From Clostridiales bacterium (lineage in GTDB: Bacteria > Bacillota > Clostridia > Lachnospirales > Cellulosilyticaceae), in the NCBI GenBank assembly GCA_019418225.1, contig DYCF01000025.1, positions 1-64,000 on the forward strand: 64,000 nt of DNA, written 5' to 3'. Below are positions 53,821-62,939 of the stretch, piece by piece. The notes under the pieces are model-generated. The model did no database searches. It saw nothing but the letters and a program-made list of their open reading frames with translations, and was not told the DNA's origin. Position 1 is the stretch's first letter; each line of letters starts with the position of its first letter. The position numbers and the translations under genes are program-made.

Positions 53821-54588
53821 TTACCCTCTTTGTGTCTGTGTTTCCACGCTACATGTCTCTGACATCGTAAATGTTCCTGAATACTCTACATGATTAATCT
53901 TGCAATCGTCAATAAGATTGATATTATGCCCCTTAACTTCTTTTGCTTCTACACGTTGTAACTCAATCTCATCTGCTTCTATTAGTTCGCTTTTTAACTT
54001 GCCATATCGGCCATTTATAAATAAACTCACCCATAAATTATGTTTAGGTTTTCGAATAGTTACTTTAGTTGCACCTATTTCCTTGCAGTAACAAGTTGTT
54101 CTTGGCGTAATCATGATATTTTCAGCATTAAGTAACCCCTGACAGCATATTTCACCCTCTACGCTAACTTCTTCTGATGAAATATTGCCTTCTGCTCTCA
54201 TTTCCCCTTGTACTTTGACTTCTTTGGCATATATATTCCCTCTTACAGTTAATTTGCCGCTAACTGTAACATTGTTACACTTTAAGTCGCCATTCAATAC
54301 CGTTTCGCCATCAACAACTAAGTTCTCTATCTGTGCATCTCCTTTTACTTCTAGACTGCCTAATACCTTTGTACGCTGAGACACTAAATTACCTTGCTGC
54401 TGCATATTTCCCATAACCTTTAATGTCTCAAAATCTACATCCCCATTAAACGTTGCATTCCCCATATCACTTACTAAACTTGCTTTTACATTTCCCTCAG
54501 AAGAAGTATTCCCCATAATCTTAATACTGCCGTATTCACCTTCTGAAATAAATCCATCACCCATAATCTTAATATCTACACTACTCAT
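53821..54588 (-). CDS. Bactofilin-like polymer-forming protein
   Basis: About 255 residues with short periodic beta-strand repeats (for example VKVQGEMRAEGNISSEEVSVEGE), the right-handed beta-helix of bactofilins, ending in a variable tail. Bactofilins polymerise into cytoskeletal filaments; the Bacillus relatives YhbE/YhbF affect motility. It begins seven bases or so after the upstream bactofilin gene region. The ATG at 54588 is used; AGGAGG is slightly distant. Confidence 0.9.
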   Translation of the reverse strand: MSSVDIKIMGDGFISEGEYGSIKIMGNTSSEGNVKASLVSDMGNATFNGDVDFETLKVMGNMQQQGNLVSQRTKVLGSLEVKGDAQIENLVVDGETVLNGDLKCNNVTVSGKLTVRGNIYAKEVKVQGEMRAEGNISSEEVSVEGEICCQGLLNAENIMITPRTTCYCKEIGATKVTIRKPKHNLWVSLFINGRYGKLKSELIEADEIELQRVEAKEVKGHNINLIDDCKINHVEYSGTFTMSETCSVETQTQRG

Positions 54589-54606
54589 CTTTATTTTCAC
54601 CTCCTA

Positions 54607-55341
54607 TTATTGTCTCATACTATTTTTAACGATTGATTTGTCATCAACTGCTAGTGTTTCAATGTATTCTATGGTTTTAATATTGCAATTTGGTCCAATT
54701 GTAATATGCTTACCTCTTACTACTTCCACCTCACAATTTTCTAAGTAAATCTCATCGCCTTCAATGGTTGTTACTACTAATTGATTATTTTTATATCGCT
54801 TAGGTATTAGGAAACTCAATAACCCGCCAACTCCTGAATTACCTTCTTCTACTTTTATAGTAGTTGCCCCAATCTCATGAACATGTGATACACCCGATAA
54901 TCTAAGCTCTAAGTTCTCACAATTTAAAAGACCACTACATTCAATCATGCCATTGGAATAAATCTGCTCACCACTTAAATCTCCATCTACCTTAATTGAG
55001 CCATTATTCTCTAGCCTTCTTACCTTAAAAGTTTTTTCTAGCATCATCATCCCATTAATAGTCACATTTTTAACCATGCCACTCCCTATTGCTTTTAACA
55101 TACCAGATACAGTAAGGTCATCTCCGAAGAGATCGCCTCCTACTTTAGCCGTTCCTGAGACTGTACTTACCTTAGATGCCAAATCTCCATTTATTGCAAT
55201 AGTGCCTGATACATTTAGCTCATTACACTTTACGTTTCCTTCAACCTTTCCGGTTCCTGCAATATTCACACAGTCAAATTCTCCACCTGTGTATTTACCC
55301 ATGCCATTTATATTAACTGAATATAATTTCTTATTTTCCAT
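54607..55341 (-). CDS. Bactofilin-like polymer-forming protein
   Basis: About 244 residues with the same beta-helical repeat pattern as its neighbour (VNIAGTGKVEGNVKCNELNVSG). First gene of the operon, with a good sigma-A promoter and two copies of a palindromic operator upstream. The ATG at 55341 follows AAGGGG. Pairs of bactofilins are thought to form mixed filaments. Confidence 0.9.
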   Translation of the reverse strand: MENKKLYSVNINGMGKYTGGEFDCVNIAGTGKVEGNVKCNELNVSGTIAINGDLASKVSTVSGTAKVGGDLFGDDLTVSGMLKAIGSGMVKNVTINGMMMLEKTFKVRRLENNGSIKVDGDLSGEQIYSNGMIECSGLLNCENLELRLSGVSHVHEIGATTIKVEEGNSGVGGLLSFLIPKRYKNNQLVVTTIEGDEIYLENCEVEVVRGKHITIGPNCNIKTIEYIETLAVDDKSIVKNSMRQ

Positions 55342-55355
55342 TCCAACCACCCCTT

Positions 55356-55404
55356 CGTAACATTGTTTTATTGATTAAACTCAGATTAGCATAACAATGT
55401 TACG
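55356..55404. promoter_or_regulatory. Paired operators CGTAACATTGTT in the bactofilin promoter
   Basis: A perfect 12-bp inverted repeat: 55356-55367 and 55393-55404. Each arm contains a TAACA-T-TGTT core that is itself near-palindromic. One arm sits in the -35/-10 spacer, the position used by MerR-family regulators; the other lies just after the expected transcription start. Confidence 0.7.
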
Positions 55405-55411
55405 TTGTCAA
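55383..55411 (-). promoter_or_regulatory. Sigma-A promoter of the bactofilin-yhbD operon
   Basis: Minus-strand TTGACA (55406-55411), 17-nt spacer, TAATCT (55383-55388). Confidence 0.75.
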
Positions 55412-55420
55412 GGATATCTA

Positions 55421-55463
55421 TAAAATAAAGGAGGCATCGCGACATAGCTCTCGTGACGTCTCC
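55421..55463 (-). terminator. Terminator of the Eis-like gene
   Basis: Imperfect GGAG-CG-TC-CGA stem around AGCTATG followed by TTTATTTTAT on the minus strand. Confidence 0.65.
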
Positions 55464-55519
55464 CACTCTATTAAAAATAACTCTTCATAAAATCTAAAAA
55501 TAATCTTTAAAAATAATCT

Positions 55520-56731
55520 TTAAAAGTAATCTGAGAAATAAGGTGTCTGCTGCTCAATAGCATCTTCTAACATATCTAATGTTTCCATACTACATACAAG
55601 TCGCCCTATTTTATATAAATAATCTGGCCGCTTATATCCCAATAACATAGTCGTCATTGTCTGAATATCAATGCGGTCATTTGTCTTGCCTGATGTATGC
55701 ACAACCTGGCCCTTTCCCTCATTAGAAATAGTTAAAATAAAGGTGCCTTGATTACAAGCTAAAATAGGGTCATCCATTGTAAATGTCCATTCTCGCTTTA
55801 TTGTATCTGGCTTAAATGGATACTGGGCAATAAACGCCTCTAGGTCTACAATACGTGCCATAAAATAAGGTGAAATACTCTCCTTAATATCTGCATCTTC
55901 TAATAAAAAGGCTAAAGGCTCATCCGTATAAGTGTTACCTATTACTTTAGAAATCATAGAAAAATGTGCGCTAATGAAGTTCCACAAACCCGTACGTGCC
56001 TCTTCATTTATAAAAATCATATCTTTTATATGAAAAACTTCTTCTCTAATGCTATAAAGCACATAACCATCTGGCTCATTTTTATCATTGTAATAAACTG
56101 CTGCCATAAGGTCATCCGGATCCCAAAGAAAATACTCATTCCATGCTAGCTCATCACGTAGCAACGCGCCATGAGTCTGCATGGCAAATCGGTGATATGC
56201 TGTTTTAATCACTTCACTCTCTACAGACACCCTTTCTACTTCACCTGAAACCTGCTTATTCTTAGGTAACTGATAATCATTTATTTCAAATGTAATCTTA
56301 TCTGATATAATCTCCCATCCTTTTCTACGATAATATGGAATAGAATATGGGAATAAATAAGATATGGTTTGATGACGCTTCTTCATATTTTTTAAGGCTT
56401 GTTCCAATAACTTATGCATAAGGCCTTGATTGGCATATTCTGGATAAGTTCCTACGCCAGTAAGCCCTCCCATTTCATAAGTCCTATTAAATATACGTAC
56501 CTTCATAGGATAGACAGCTACTTGTGAAATAAGCTTCTCTCTATCAAACCACCCTAGTACATCTGCCTTTTCTAAGGTAGGTGATTTGGCCCTAATCATT
56601 TCTTTTTCTTCCCAGCCAATCTGCTGCAATTCCTGATCTGTTACTTGAAAAACGTATCTTAAAAGTTGATTATATTGTTCTAGATGTTCAACACCAACCT
56701 TTTTCATTTTTAACTGTCTCTTCCTTGCCAT
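55520..56731 (-). CDS. Eis-like GNAT family N-acetyltransferase
   Basis: About 403 residues: a GNAT domain with VGTYPEYANQGLMHKLLEQAL (acetyl-CoA loop) and FPYSIPYYRRKGWE, a second GNAT-like region, and a C-terminal sterol-carrier-like domain, as in Eis proteins. Eis homologues acetylate aminoglycosides, peptides or polyamines; the substrate is unknown. The ATG at 56731 is ten bases after GGGAGG; the frame also opens at 56758. Confidence 0.88.
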   Translation of the reverse strand: MARKRQLKMKKVGVEHLEQYNQLLRYVFQVTDQELQQIGWEEKEMIRAKSPTLEKADVLGWFDREKLISQVAVYPMKVRIFNRTYEMGGLTGVGTYPEYANQGLMHKLLEQALKNMKKRHQTISYLFPYSIPYYRRKGWEIISDKITFEINDYQLPKNKQVSGEVERVSVESEVIKTAYHRFAMQTHGALLRDELAWNEYFLWDPDDLMAAVYYNDKNEPDGYVLYSIREEVFHIKDMIFINEEARTGLWNFISAHFSMISKVIGNTYTDEPLAFLLEDADIKESISPYFMARIVDLEAFIAQYPFKPDTIKREWTFTMDDPILACNQGTFILTISNEGKGQVVHTSGKTNDRIDIQTMTTMLLGYKRPDYLYKIGRLVCSMETLDMLEDAIEQQTPYFSDYF

Positions 56732-56845
56732 ATAGATTACACCCTCCCTTTCATTCATTTCTACAGGCCTAGCGTCTTCTCATTTCTAGTTATTTAATAT
56801 AGTATTGGCATTTCTAGTTATTTATATATTCTTATTGCATAAAAA

Positions 56846-56874
56846 ATGAGACATTCTCCAATGTCTCATTTCTC
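56846..56874 (-). terminator. Terminator of the phosphoesterase gene
   Basis: AAATGAGACATT / AATGTCTCATTT stem followed by TTTTAT on the minus strand. Confidence 0.85.
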
Positions 56875-56898
56875 TTCACGGTTATTTTACTTCTATAC

Positions 56899-57507
56899 TT
56901 ATGCCTCACCATATGTCAGCACTTTCTTAATGCTTTCATCTAGGGCAACATCTTTTATTTTTTGGTTATTAATAATTAATTCCTGCAAGGTACAAGGTTC
57001 AAACCCATTCACCTCAACGCAAGCATTTAAGGCATAATTTTTTCTTCTTAGCCACTGCGTTTCTTTTCCTTTCTGCTCATCATGTAGATGCCCATAAATA
57101 TGAAAAGCCCCCTTATTTTTGCGATACCATCTTAAAATAGGATAATGAAATAATTGAATCCACCTCTCCTGGTCTTTTATAAGCTTCGCCTCATCCACAG
57201 TTTCAAATCGCTTGATAAAGGCATCTTCCTCCCTAAACTTATAATCATGATTTCCCAAAATTAAATGTAAATGTCCATTTAATTTATCCACTGTTTCTAT
57301 CAGACATTCTTCTAATGCTGTTTCCTTACAAACAATTATATCCCCTAAAATAAATATATGATCTTCTGCCTTAACCTTTTGATTATGACGATATATCATT
57401 TCCTTATTCATCTCTTCAATGCTACTAAAATATGATGACCTGCTTCTTTTTAATGATAGCTCATGGAAAAAGTGATAATCCGATACATAATAAATCCTCT
57501 CATTCAT
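56899..57507 (-). CDS. Metallophosphoesterase (calcineurin-like)
   Basis: About 202 residues with the dimetal motifs YYVSDYHFFHE, ILGDIIV, LILGNHDYK, LFHYPIL and YGHLHDE. Similar small phosphoesterases are often annotated as phage-like or cyclic-nucleotide-type; the substrate is unknown. The ATG at 57507 is seven bases after AGGAGG; the ATG at 57513 is too near that site. Confidence 0.88.
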   Translation of the reverse strand: MNERIYYVSDYHFFHELSLKRSRSSYFSSIEEMNKEMIYRHNQKVKAEDHIFILGDIIVCKETALEECLIETVDKLNGHLHLILGNHDYKFREEDAFIKRFETVDEAKLIKDQERWIQLFHYPILRWYRKNKGAFHIYGHLHDEQKGKETQWLRRKNYALNACVEVNGFEPCTLQELIINNQKIKDVALDESIKKVLTYGEA

Positions 57508-57555
57508 AGGCATGCCTCCTATTTACTATGTTATATCATGTTTCTATTATACTAA

Positions 57556-57598
57556 AAAAAAGTAGATAAAAGACTGTTTAATCTCTTATCTACTTTTT
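57556..57598. terminator. Terminator of the siderophore-transport operon
   Basis: AAAAAGTAGATAA / TTATCTACTTTTT stem between the MFS gene and the phosphoesterase gene, with T-run on the minus strand. Confidence 0.8.
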
Positions 57599-57685
57599 CA
57601 GCATCTCTATATTTCTATTCACATTGCCTAGATTTGTATACCTTTTACTTATTCTGTGTATATTTCAAGTTTTTAGTTGTCTTCT

Positions 57686-58942
57686 CTATACGTTTCTTAC
57701 ATTCCACTTTACATATACCACAAGGCCAATATTGATAAGTGCTGTCACAAATAAAATAATTCCCATTGGCACACCTATTTCAATAATTTGTCCAAATAAT
57801 AATTGCCCTGGTGCCACACTAATCGTTGCTACAGCCGTTGAAAAGGCTGAGACACGTCCTAACATCTGTGCTGGTATTTCTTTTTGGATAAAGGTTAATG
57901 TCAGTACATTTGATAAGGACAATGACAACATAATAGCTAATCCACTTAAAGCAAATAGGGCTGCAAGTACATATGGATTTAAGTTAATAAATCCTAATGC
58001 CGACATCATAAATACCCCTATAATCATTGGAAAATATGTATAATGTACTTTTTTAATAGAAAACATATTGGGTTTCACGCTAATCCAAAAGCCGCCTAAT
58101 ATCATGCCTAATACACAGACAGCTTCAACGATGCCATATACTTGTGATGATAAACCTAAGTCTACATTAATAAAGAAAGGTGCCACAATCGATAAGATTG
58201 GTACTAAGAAAATATTACATAAGGCATAAGAGAAGATAATTCCTAAGATTACACCTTTCTCTTTTCTTAAATAAGTAAAACTTTCTTTCATATCGCTGCA
58301 AGAATCCTTGATGAACTGTAGCCATGCTACTTGTTTCTGCTCTCGCACCACATCTTCTAATCTTTCTTCTTGTCGCACTACATCTGGAATCTCTAAGAAT
58401 AACTCCATAACAGCTGATAATAAGAAACTCACGGCATTAATGACTACAATGACTTTAATGCCCATAAATCCATATAAAACACCAGCAAGTATAGGCCCTG
58501 CAAAATTAACAATAGAGCCTACCTGATTAATAATTCCATTAGCTGATGTTAGCTTATCTTCATCTACAATCTGTGGTATAGAGGCTGTTACTGCTGGCCC
58601 ATATAAAGTGGCACTTGTTGAAAGCAGGAACATTACACTCCCTACAATAAATGCATTGTCTTGCCCTCTAAATAATATGAGGGCATAAAGGCCAATTAAT
58701 GCCGCACATAAGAAATCTAAGTAAACCATGATTTTCTTACGGTTAATATGGTCCGAAAGTCTTCCTGCAATCGGTGCAAACAAGATATAAGGCACTGTTG
58801 AAATGGCTAATATTTGAGCGAAGGTTGCTGTGCTTCCTGTAAATTCTAATACGTATAAGGACATGCAAAATCTTTGAATCGCACTGCCAAACAAAGAAAT
58901 AATCTGTCCTATGACTATAATAATGAAGTTTCTATTTATCAT
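57686..58942 (-). CDS. MFS transporter (EntS-like)
   Basis: 418 residues, 12 membrane helices. GRLSDHINRKKIMVYLDFL is the MFS motif A-like loop and QVGSIVNFAGPILAGVLYG is typical of the enterobactin exporter/macrolide-efflux group. It overlaps the end of the ABC ATPase gene by four bases, so it belongs to the iron-siderophore operon. It may export a siderophore or re-export an emptied one; no siderophore synthesis genes are in the window. Confidence 0.88.
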   Translation of the reverse strand: MINRNFIIIVIGQIISLFGSAIQRFCMSLYVLEFTGSTATFAQILAISTVPYILFAPIAGRLSDHINRKKIMVYLDFLCAALIGLYALILFRGQDNAFIVGSVMFLLSTSATLYGPAVTASIPQIVDEDKLTSANGIINQVGSIVNFAGPILAGVLYGFMGIKVIVVINAVSFLLSAVMELFLEIPDVVRQEERLEDVVREQKQVAWLQFIKDSCSDMKESFTYLRKEKGVILGIIFSYALCNIFLVPILSIVAPFFINVDLGLSSQVYGIVEAVCVLGMILGGFWISVKPNMFSIKKVHYTYFPMIIGVFMMSALGFINLNPYVLAALFALSGLAIMLSLSLSNVLTLTFIQKEIPAQMLGRVSAFSTAVATISVAPGQLLFGQIIEIGVPMGIILFVTALINIGLVVYVKWNVRNV

Positions 58943-59733
58943 ACCTTCTCCCTAAACAACTCATACTCAACGCATACTGGGTAATCTCCAGTTTCACTTT
59001 GTTTAAGGTCTGCTGCAATGCCATAGATTTCTTTTAAAGTCTCTTTTGTAATGACTTCCATTGGCTTTCCTTCACAAACAATCTTTCCTTTTTTGAGCCC
59101 AATAATATGATCCGCAAATTTAAAAGCATTATTAATCTCATGAAGTACGATGACTACAGTAATATTTTTTTCTTTATTAAGTCTTTGAAGAATCTCTAAA
59201 ACTTCAAGTTGATAAGATAAATCCAAATAAGTTGTTGGTTCATCTAACATAATAATTTCTGTTTCTTGTGCTAAAGTCATAGCAATCCATGCACGCTGTC
59301 TTTGTCCGCCTGATAAATTTTCAACTTCTCTATCTGCAAACTCACTAAGCCCTGTTTGCTCTATTGCCCAATCAATTACTTCCTTATCATGACTATTAAG
59401 ACCACCTATCATCTTCTGATGTGGGAATCGTCCATAAGCTACAAGCTGTCTCACTGTAAGTCCATTTGGACAAACAGGTCCTTGAGGTAAAAATGCCACT
59501 TCTTTAGCGATGTCTTTTTCTTTGATTTTCTTGATATTTTTATCATTAATAAAAATGTCTCCATGGGCAGGTTTATTAATTCTTGATATTGTTTTTAATA
59601 AAGTAGACTTTCCACAACCATTTCCACCAATAATGATACTTATCTTTCCTTTTGGAAAAGATAAATTGAGGTTCTCTATGATTGTATTATTTTCATAAGC
59701 TACCTTTAAGTTCTCAACGCGAATTGCTTCCAT
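58939..59733 (-). CDS. Siderophore ABC transporter ATP-binding protein (FecE/FhuC type)
   Basis: 264 residues: Walker A GGNGCGKST, LSGGQRQRAW, Walker B IIMLDEPTTYLDL and H-loop VLHE; the spacing is typical of iron-siderophore transporters. Pairs with the two permeases upstream in the operon. Confidence 0.95.
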   Translation of the reverse strand: MEAIRVENLKVAYENNTIIENLNLSFPKGKISIIIGGNGCGKSTLLKTISRINKPAHGDIFINDKNIKKIKEKDIAKEVAFLPQGPVCPNGLTVRQLVAYGRFPHQKMIGGLNSHDKEVIDWAIEQTGLSEFADREVENLSGGQRQRAWIAMTLAQETEIIMLDEPTTYLDLSYQLEVLEILQRLNKEKNITVVIVLHEINNAFKFADHIIGLKKGKIVCEGKPMEVITKETLKEIYGIAADLKQSETGDYPVCVEYELFREKV

Positions 59734-59751
59734 TATAGCCCTCCGTTCTAG

Positions 59752-60759
59752 CTAATTTTCTTTCATCATTAAATAAATGAAATATGGCACACCAAATATT
59801 GATACTGTAATTCCTACCGGAATCTCAATCGGTGAAAATAAATTTCTTGAAACTGCATCTGCTACGAGAATAATGACCGTACTAATCATAGCTGACACAA
59901 CTACAAAATTCTTGTGATAAGGCCCCACTAACTTTCTCGCCATATGTGGGGCGATTAAACCTAGGAAACCAATATTTCCTGCAAAGGCTGTTGCTGTCCC
60001 TGCTAAGATTACAGCGAAACTTAAGAATTTCTTTCTCTCCTTTTCTAAATTTAAACCTAGTGATAAGGCTATTTCATCAGAAAGATTTAATACATCTAAC
60101 TTTTTATAGTTTAATAAAACTAGTACAAACATAATGATGACAATAGGCGCGATAACCTTCACATAACTCCATCCTGAGCCCCATAAACTTCCTGAAGTCC
60201 AAATGAGTACGCGGTTATAATCACCTACGCCGCCTCTAAACGTAAAAAAGGATATAAACGCATTAAGCCCTGCATTTAATCCTATCCCTATCAGCAAAAG
60301 TCGTTTAGGTCTAATCCCTTTGCGACTTGATAACATATAAACTATAAATGCACTGACTGCTGCCCCTACAATCGCCATGAATGGCAATACAAAAATTGAA
60401 AGTGAACCTAACTCACTATAGTAATTGGAAGTCTGATACGTAATAAATAACACAGCCGCTACAGCTGCACCCGCATTAATTCCAATAATCCCTGTATCCG
60501 CTAAATCATTTTTAGTAATCGTCTGAAGAAGTGCCCCAGCTGTTGATAATGCAACTGCCACACACATTCCTACTAAAAGTCTTGGCAGCCTGATATTAAG
60601 TACAGCTACATTTTGAAGCTTTGTACCCTTTCCTAAAAGAGTATTAATCACTTCGCCTACTGAAACCTGATAACTTCCCCAGCATAATGTAATCGCAAAG
60701 GAGATAACGACCAATGCCAGTAAAACAATGATTGCTCCTCTAACTTTTCTTTTCTTCAT
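59752..60759 (-). CDS. Siderophore ABC transporter permease (FecCD family)
   Basis: 335 residues, about ten membrane helices. RLPRLLVGMCVAVALSTAGALLQ and GNIGFLGLIAPHMARKLVG are the family's N-terminal and coupling motifs. Abuts the preceding permease by one base. Confidence 0.95.
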   Translation of the reverse strand: MKKRKVRGAIIVLLALVVISFAITLCWGSYQVSVGEVINTLLGKGTKLQNVAVLNIRLPRLLVGMCVAVALSTAGALLQTITKNDLADTGIIGINAGAAVAAVLFITYQTSNYYSELGSLSIFVLPFMAIVGAAVSAFIVYMLSSRKGIRPKRLLLIGIGLNAGLNAFISFFTFRGGVGDYNRVLIWTSGSLWGSGWSYVKVIAPIVIIMFVLVLLNYKKLDVLNLSDEIALSLGLNLEKERKKFLSFAVILAGTATAFAGNIGFLGLIAPHMARKLVGPYHKNFVVVSAMISTVIILVADAVSRNLFSPIEIPVGITVSIFGVPYFIYLMMKEN

Positions 60760-61751
60760 TATCCCCTCTCCTTTCTAGCTACTGAAATAAAGAATGGTAT
60801 CCCAATTAATGCAGTAAAGATTCCAATTGGCATCTCATAAGGAGCAAATATCATTCTTGCCGCAATATCTGCATAAGTCAGAAGTACTGCACCTAATAAG
60901 AATGAACATGGAATATTTCTTCTATAATCTTCTCCTAATAACCTTCTTACAATCTGAGGCACAATAAGCCCCACAAAAGCAATATTCTTCCCAACAGCTA
61001 CTGCTGCTGCACACATTGGTATCATCACCATCAGTGTCATAAATCTAATCTTCTCTGGATTCTGACCAAGCCCAATAGCTACATCATCCCCCAGATTCAG
61101 TATATTAATTTTAGGAGACAATAAAATCGTTATAATAAGTCCTATCATCCCTACAATAAAGACTAATTTAAAATCCGCCCAAGAAGCATTTCTAAAACCA
61201 CCTGATACCCAAAATCCTATCATCTGTGATTGATTGGATAACAAGCCAATTACAGTTGTTAATGAAATAAAAAATGTACTCATAGCAGTTCCTGCTAAAA
61301 GTATCTTTGTAATAGATGCATTATTTGCCTTCTTTGAAATAAATCCAAGTACAATCAGACCAGTTGCTACGGCACCTATTACAGCTGCAATCATTACACT
61401 GGTTGTATTAATCCCAATGCCCATAGCATAAAAAATAGCTATGACAAGTGTCGCCCCTTGACTTACCCCTAATATAGAAGGTTCAGCAATAGGATTTCTA
61501 GTCACGCCCTGAATCATACTACCTGTTACTCCTAATATACCTCCTGTAAATAGTACAGCAAGAGCTCTTGGAATACGTACATCTCTCACTAACATCATTT
61601 CTAGCGTTTCATTATAATGAAAAATACTATTCCAAATGTCCTTAAAAGTAATATGGACAGACCCTAGCCTTACGGCTAGGATCAGTCCTGTCATTAAAAG
61701 TAACAAACTACAAATCACAAAAAGGCTTGTATTTTTATTACTTTGTTTCAT
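60759..61751 (-). CDS. Siderophore ABC transporter permease (FecCD family)
   Basis: 330 residues, about ten membrane helices, with DVRIPRALAVLFTGGILGVTGSMIQ and NIAFVGLIVPQIVRRLLG. Forms the heterodimeric channel with the next permease. It overlaps the binding-protein gene by 14 bases. Confidence 0.95.
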   Translation of the reverse strand: MKQSNKNTSLFVICSLLLLMTGLILAVRLGSVHITFKDIWNSIFHYNETLEMMLVRDVRIPRALAVLFTGGILGVTGSMIQGVTRNPIAEPSILGVSQGATLVIAIFYAMGIGINTTSVMIAAVIGAVATGLIVLGFISKKANNASITKILLAGTAMSTFFISLTTVIGLLSNQSQMIGFWVSGGFRNASWADFKLVFIVGMIGLIITILLSPKINILNLGDDVAIGLGQNPEKIRFMTLMVMIPMCAAAVAVGKNIAFVGLIVPQIVRRLLGEDYRRNIPCSFLLGAVLLTYADIAARMIFAPYEMPIGIFTALIGIPFFISVARKERG

Positions 61752-62691
61752 TTAACATTTCACCTACTTCATCTACTAGTAAGTCTCTTCCGATTGGGCT
61801 GTAACCTTGGTTAAAGTATGGAGATGATTCTAAAGTAACCACATGTCCTTCTTTAACAGCAGGTAAGTTATTCCAAATCGCATTTTGCTCAAGTACTGCT
61901 AAATCTTCATCAGTTGCAATTAAGAAGATATAATCTGTATCAATTGCTGCAAGTCCTTCGTAAGTTACAACTGGTAAGCTGATATCTGTTTGTTCTGGCA
62001 TCCCTTCTGGTTTTGCAAGATCCATATCTTCATATAATACTTCACCAAATCCTGCACCATCAAAAATGAAGAACTGTCCCCCACTTGCTAAGAATGAAAG
62101 ATAACTTGTATCTTCGCCGAATTCAGCTTTAATTTCTTCTCCAGCTTTTTCAGCTTTTGCTTCATAAGCTGCAAGCCATGCATCTGCTGCTTCTTCTTTA
62201 TTAAATACTTTAGCAAAAGCCTTTACGTCTTCTTTCCAATCTAATGCGTCTAAGCTAATCATAACTGTAGGTGCAATCTCACTTAATTGGTCATACATTT
62301 TCTCTTGAACTGTTGAAATAACGATTAAGTCTGGATTTAAGTTCATAACTGCTTCTACGTCCATAGTATCTTGCATACTATATCCTAAAATCTCTGCACC
62401 TTGTAATGTTTCTTCTAAATAAGATGGAAACTTAGTATAGTCATAAGCATCACTATTTGCTGTTCCTACTACTTTGTAACCTAAAATAGATAAGATATCA
62501 CTATTCCCACTTAAATCTACGATTCTTTGAGGTTCAGCTGGAATCTCCACTTCTCCTCTTACATCTGTTACTGTCACTGTTTGTGCTACAGTTTGTGTAG
62601 TCCCCTCAGCATTTTGTGTATTTCCACATCCCACAAGCATTGTACTCATTGCACCAAAAGCAAGTAAAGCTGCTAATAATTTTTTCTTCAT
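61738..62691 (-). CDS. Siderophore-binding lipoprotein (FecB/FepB-like)
   Basis: 317 residues with lipobox MLVGC at about residue 22, then the periplasmic-binding-protein-2 fold (VEIPAEPQRIVDLSGNSDILSILGYKVVG). Delivers ferric siderophore to the permeases. First gene of the five-gene operon under Fur control. Confidence 0.93.
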   Translation of the reverse strand: MKKKLLAALLAFGAMSTMLVGCGNTQNAEGTTQTVAQTVTVTDVRGEVEIPAEPQRIVDLSGNSDILSILGYKVVGTANSDAYDYTKFPSYLEETLQGAEILGYSMQDTMDVEAVMNLNPDLIVISTVQEKMYDQLSEIAPTVMISLDALDWKEDVKAFAKVFNKEEAADAWLAAYEAKAEKAGEEIKAEFGEDTSYLSFLASGGQFFIFDGAGFGEVLYEDMDLAKPEGMPEQTDISLPVVTYEGLAAIDTDYIFLIATDEDLAVLEQNAIWNNLPAVKEGHVVTLESSPYFNQGYSPIGRDLLVDEVGEMLNETK

Positions 62692-62817
62692 TCTCTAATC
62701 CTCCATTTTTATATGTATCATCTCGACATCAATTTTTAATTTCTAAATTTTAATTCTTCACATTAATTAAACAATCTATCAGCGAATCGTCATCTTTTAC
62801 GCTTCACTGCCTTTTAG

Positions 62818-62846
62818 ATTCTATATGAGACTGATTATCATTTCAA
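62818..62846 (-). promoter_or_regulatory. Fur-box-covered promoter of the siderophore operon
   Basis: Minus-strand -35 TTGAAA (62841-62846), 17-nt spacer and -10 TAGAAT (62818-62823). The region 62827-62845 contains AATGATAATCA and matches the 19-bp Fur consensus at 14 positions, inside the spacer. Confidence 0.75.
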
Positions 62847-62939
62847 TCTTTTCACCTCATATAATAATTTTATCATCCAATATGATTATTTTTGGTATAC
62901 TATAGGTAATGATACATTGACAGAAACTAAGGAGACATC

